From NCBI GenBank assembly GCA_001600415.1, contig BCJX01000003.1, forward strand, positions 2,071,356 to 2,135,355: a DNA stretch of 64,000 nt, read 5' to 3'. The notes beneath the pieces were generated by a model. The model worked only from the letters and a program-made list of their open reading frames with translations. It searched no databases and was not told where the DNA came from. Position 1 is the first letter of the stretch; every line of letters begins with the position of its first letter. Below are positions 60,744-64,000 of this stretch, piece after piece. This DNA is from Pascua guehoae. Lineage: Eukaryota > Basidiomycota > Tremellomycetes > Trichosporonales > Trichosporonaceae. A program made the translations under genes and the position numbers.

Positions 60744-62290
60744 CTACGCCTCTCCCATGGCCGCGAGGAGGGCCTTTGCCCTTGAGCGACGGAGCGCAGC
60801 CGCCTCGGGCGAGATGGCAGCCTTGTCCTCGGTCTCGACCTTTGCCTCCTTGGCCACGGCAGTATCCCCCTTGGCATCTCCCTCCGCTCCCGCCGTTCCC
60901 TCGCCCTCGGCCTCGGCCATCTCAGCATCCCCAGTCTCGACCTCTGCCTCGACCTCGACCGCCGCCTCGGGCTCGACAGCATACTCTTTCGCCTTGGCCA
61001 CCAGCGCCTGCCGTCAGCACTTGCCCCAGTCTCCCTCACACACGACCCCCCACGCGGCCCGTTACTCGCGACTCACCGCCCGCGCACCCCCGACGACCGT
61101 CTTGAGGTACCCCACCACGACCCCGGCATAGGCCTCGGGCACGCTGCCCCAGTTGCGCACGAGCCAGCCTTGGCGCGCCTTGTTGAACTTCCACGGGGGG
61201 GCGGTGCCGTGTTCCGCGTACTGCTGGGCGTAGAAGATGGCTGTGGGGGTTAGTACAGCCGAGTAAGGGGTGTATGGGCTCGCTACCTGCACAGAAGGGC
61301 GCGGGATGGGGGGGGGGGGGAGCGTGGGGCGGAAACGGGAGGGGCAGAAAGTCGTCTGCACCTTGTCTCCTCCGTCTTTGATAGACGTCTACATCTACCG
61401 CGTACCCTCTTCATCCCCGCCCGCCCACCCCCCCCTTCCACCTCGCGCCGACGCTTCAACTCGCCCCCCCAACCTCCCCTGCACTCCCGCAACCCCCGGC
61501 CCACCCCTCACGCCAAACTCACCCTTCTTGGCCTGCTCTGACAAGTCGGCATCGGCAAACACGCCCACAGTCTGCGTCTTTGGCGCCGCGATCCCCGCAG
61601 CAGCGGCCGCGGCAGCGGCGGCCTTGCTCCCCTTTGGCCGCTTGGGCTTCTTCTTTTCGGGCTCGGCGGGTGTTGGGTCCGAAGTGGTGGTGGTGTGTTC
61701 GGATTCGGGGGCGGGGACGGCGTCGTCGCGCTTGCGTTTCTTGTCCTTCTTGTCCTTGCTGTTTTCGCTCTCGTTGACGTCCTCTCCTCCCTTGTCCTCG
61801 TCCTCCTTGTCCTCCTTGGACTTTTTCTCCTTCTTGTCCTTCTTTTCTTTCTTGTCCTTCTTGTCCTTCTTGTCCTTCTCCTCCTCTTTCTCCTTCTTGT
61901 CCTTCTTGTCCTTCTTGTCCTTCTTGTCCTTCTTGCCCTCCTTGTCCTTCTTCTCCTTGTTCTCCTTGACAGGCTGCTCCTCGCTCTCCGCCTCCTTGTC
62001 CTCGCTCGCGTCCTTCACGCCCTCGGCGGCACGCTTGGCCTTTAACGTCAGCTCGGGACTTCAACAGCAACCCACCTCCTTCTCAGCCTTTCGCCGGGCC
62101 TTGCGCTCCTCCTTGGTCTCCTCCTTGACCTCGACCTCCTTGGTCTCCTCGGCTTTGGCGACCTGGGCACTTGCAGCAGCTGCCACCTTGGCCTGCTCGT
62201 CAGCGACGACCACTGTCAGGTAGAATATTCACGTACCTCCTTCTTTGCTTGCCTGCGTGCGCGACGTTCTTCCTTTGTTTCTTCGGGCAT
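60744..62290 (-). CDS. WKF-domain protein with a Lys/Asp repeat region
   Basis: Five exons (62290-62237, 62195-62076, 62039-61523, 61240-61077, 61007-60744) encode 372 residues. The N-terminus has ETKEERRARRQAKKE and a related second copy ETKEERKARRKAEKE. Then comes a long stretch built from KDKKDKK/KEKKDKK units (about 75-140), and KRPKGSKAAAAAAAAAG. The conserved part is exon 4: FYAQQYAEHG, then WKFNKARQGWLVRNWGSVPE and VVVGYLKTVVGGARA, which is the WKF domain (human C7orf50 type, nucleolar). The tail is acidic, ending LLAAMGEA. A role in ribosome biogenesis is inferred from the family. The exon 2 boundary could shift by one codon. Confidence 0.75.
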
Positions 62291-62968
62291 GACGACTGTA
62301 GGTCACTTGAGATGCAAGATGTTGTTTTTGACAAACATGACCTCCCTCTGATGGCGGCAGAAATTATTTCAGCCTGCAAGCCTGCATGCAGCGTGCCTCC
62401 ACCGTGGGGCCCGCATTTTCATCGTGCCTGAGATGCAGGTGGAGGCAAATTACAGTAAATGGTGGACAAGTTTTTTTTTGATTCCGCTAATGGGTGTTTT
62501 TGAATTGTTTTCCCTCGTCTGATTTGAGTGCCGCTGGGGGGGGGGGGGGTGTGTTTGAGTCCCTGAATTGCTTGGTCTTGGAATGGTGGCGCTTGCTTGC
62601 TTGCTTGCTTGCTTGCTTGCCCGCTTGTCTGGTGGTGGATCGCTGCCAGCAGGGCACAACCAGCAAAGCAAAGCAAGGTCCAGGTCCAGGTCGCCGGCTA
62701 TCGACCACCACTACCACTACTACTGCTCTGTATCCACTTTCCTTTACAAACCCATTCCGTCGACGCGACAACCAACCAACCCCTCCAAACAACCACCCGC
62801 GGGCAACAACGACACACCCCTTGTTGCCACCCACACCCCGCCGCTCGCTACCGCGCACGCTCTGCTCCCCCGCGTCCGCGTCCCCGTCCCCGTCCCCGTC
62901 CCCGTCCCCCGCGCACAGCTCCCCCCCGGCCCACGTCCCACGGCGCCACCGGCGCTCCGCTCACCGCC
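62291..62968. promoter_or_regulatory. Divergent promoter with simple repeats
   Basis: Between the WKF gene (minus) and the ARL1 gene (plus). It contains a G12 run (about 62538-62549), a GCTT tetranucleotide array (about 62592-62616) and, about 60 bases before the ARL1 start, a CCCCGT hexamer array (about 62882-62909). Confidence 0.6.
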
Positions 62969-63798
62969 ATGGGCCTCTCGCTTTCACGCATCTACTCGTC
63001 CCTATCGAGCCTCGCGTTCTGGGGAAAAGACAAGGAGGTCCGCATTCTCATGGTCGGACTCGACTCTGCAGGAAAGGTGAGTATGCGCGTGCAGCGGGGA
63101 GGCTGGGGATCTGGGTGGAGCGGCATGGGGGTGGCGTGGAACATGTCCTCGGTGTCCGAGTCCGAGTCCGTGCCGTCCGACGCCGGTGCCTGTCTATTCC
63201 GCCTCAGTTGTCCGCGGGTGTCTGTGCGGCACGGCGGCGGATATGTGCTTGTTGGTGTACGCGGCGGCTCCAGAGATCTGCAGAGGACGACGAGCCGTGG
63301 CCAACCCGACGACTTGGACTAGCGTTCTTAGTCAACAATCGCCGTCGAGCTTGCCTCGCTTGCAGTCCTACACGCACAAGGGATACAGGCTCTGCCTCGA
63401 GTCCCATTGTTCATTGCCACGATCGCGCCATCGCCACCCGGGCTCCGCTCTCTGGCCGCATCGCGCAGCCCCGTTTCTACCGGAACTAACCGCCAGACGA
63501 CGATTCTGTACCGTCTCCAGATCGGAGAAGTCGTCTCGACCATTCCCACAATCGGGTTCAATGTCGAGACGGTGCAGTACAAAAACATCAACTTTCAGGT
63601 GTGGGATCTCGGAGGTGAGTGCTGCGAGAAAGCTGTCTGCGCGTTGCTGACAAATAGGACAATCAAGCATCCGGTATGTGGTCGTTGGGCTGTGGTCACG
63701 CGCCAACAGGTGCCACCCGCCGCGATCGGCGGATATGAGCGACGGGACCGATGCTGACCTGCAGACCATACTGGCGATGTTATTACGCCAACACACAG
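62969..63798 (+). CDS. ARL1: ARL1-type Arf-like GTPase, 5' part (cut by window end)
   Basis: ARL1 is a Golgi GTPase that recruits GRIP-domain golgins. Exons seen are 62969-63076, 63497-63614, 63658-63673 and 63765-63798; the remaining C-terminal exons lie past the window. MGLSL gives the N-terminal glycine for myristoylation. VGLDSAGK joins TTILYRL across intron 1 to form the P-loop. [16 protein letters not shown] is switch 1 and [17 protein letters not shown] is switch 2; the latter matches ARL1 rather than Arf (ARL1 has [11 protein letters not shown], Arf DKIRPLWRHYF). Intron 1 is long (420 bases). After 63798 the sequence is CT-rich with no further exon visible. Confidence 0.9.
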
Positions 63799-64000
63799 GT
63801 GCGTCTCTTAGTCTCTTGGTCTCTTAATCTCTGGCCTTGCTGCTTGCAGTGCAGGTATTCTTTCTTTCTGCCCCGAAACCGCATCGTCTCATCTTTGCTT
63901 CCCCTGGTGTCTCAACCTGCAGACCCCACTGTCCACCCATTCTCGCCCTATTGTCCACCTCCCAACCACCACCAATACCCCCCCTTACCCCCACTCCCCC

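Noticed and set aside
61519..62223. Alternative frames over the KDKK tract
   Set aside because: Shadows of the repetitive WKF-gene exon.

Overview
The window is nuclear DNA from a GC-rich, intron-dense fungus. Introns are mostly 35-60 bases, with GTGAGT/GTRNGT donors and a CTGAC or CTAAC branch site 8-15 bases before CAG/TAG. Gene content (ERG8, GRC3, MET16, CCS1, CTP1, an SGNH hydrolase, a GT18 glycosyltransferase) and intron style suggest a basidiomycete yeast, most likely Tremellomycetes and perhaps Trichosporonales. That placement is inference. All gene models below were spliced by hand; exon phases were checked for consistency.

Region 1 (1-18.3 kb) is accessory-looking. It holds a nucleoside diphosphate kinase 3' end plus two decayed copies, one on each strand; a 444-residue protein with three tandem HSF-type winged-helix domains; two large tandem paralogs of an unrecognised cysteine-rich family sharing the same eight-exon layout; a small protein with two PCNA-binding PIP boxes; a decayed gene; four short inverted-repeat (MITE-like) elements; and twin 70-residue genes.

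Region 2 (18.8-34.8 kb) is mostly core metabolism and membrane biology: phosphomevalonate kinase, a GT18-like glycosyltransferase, a membrane-anchored SGNH hydrolase, a SANT/SIM protein, the mitochondrial citrate carrier, a TFIIIC subunit and a GNAT acetyltransferase.

Region 3 (34.8-44.6 kb) has three intronless paralogs with an FPHIV F-box-like motif, all on the minus strand. Interspersed are an enoyl-CoA hydratase-like gene, an intron-containing tRNA-Ser(CGA) and a DUF2235 hydrolase.

Region 4 (44.7-64 kb) is housekeeping: PAPS reductase, GRC3, methionyl-tRNA synthetase, the superoxide dismutase copper chaperone, two small orphan proteins, an SNF2-family gene that retains only the second helicase lobe, a WKF-domain protein and the 5' part of an ARL1-type GTPase cut by the window end.

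Four unrelated genes carry enlarged introns containing short minisatellites. The most unusual objects are the triple HSF-domain protein, whose recognition-helix arginine is replaced in every domain, the cysteine-rich paralog pair, and the half-helicase remodeler.
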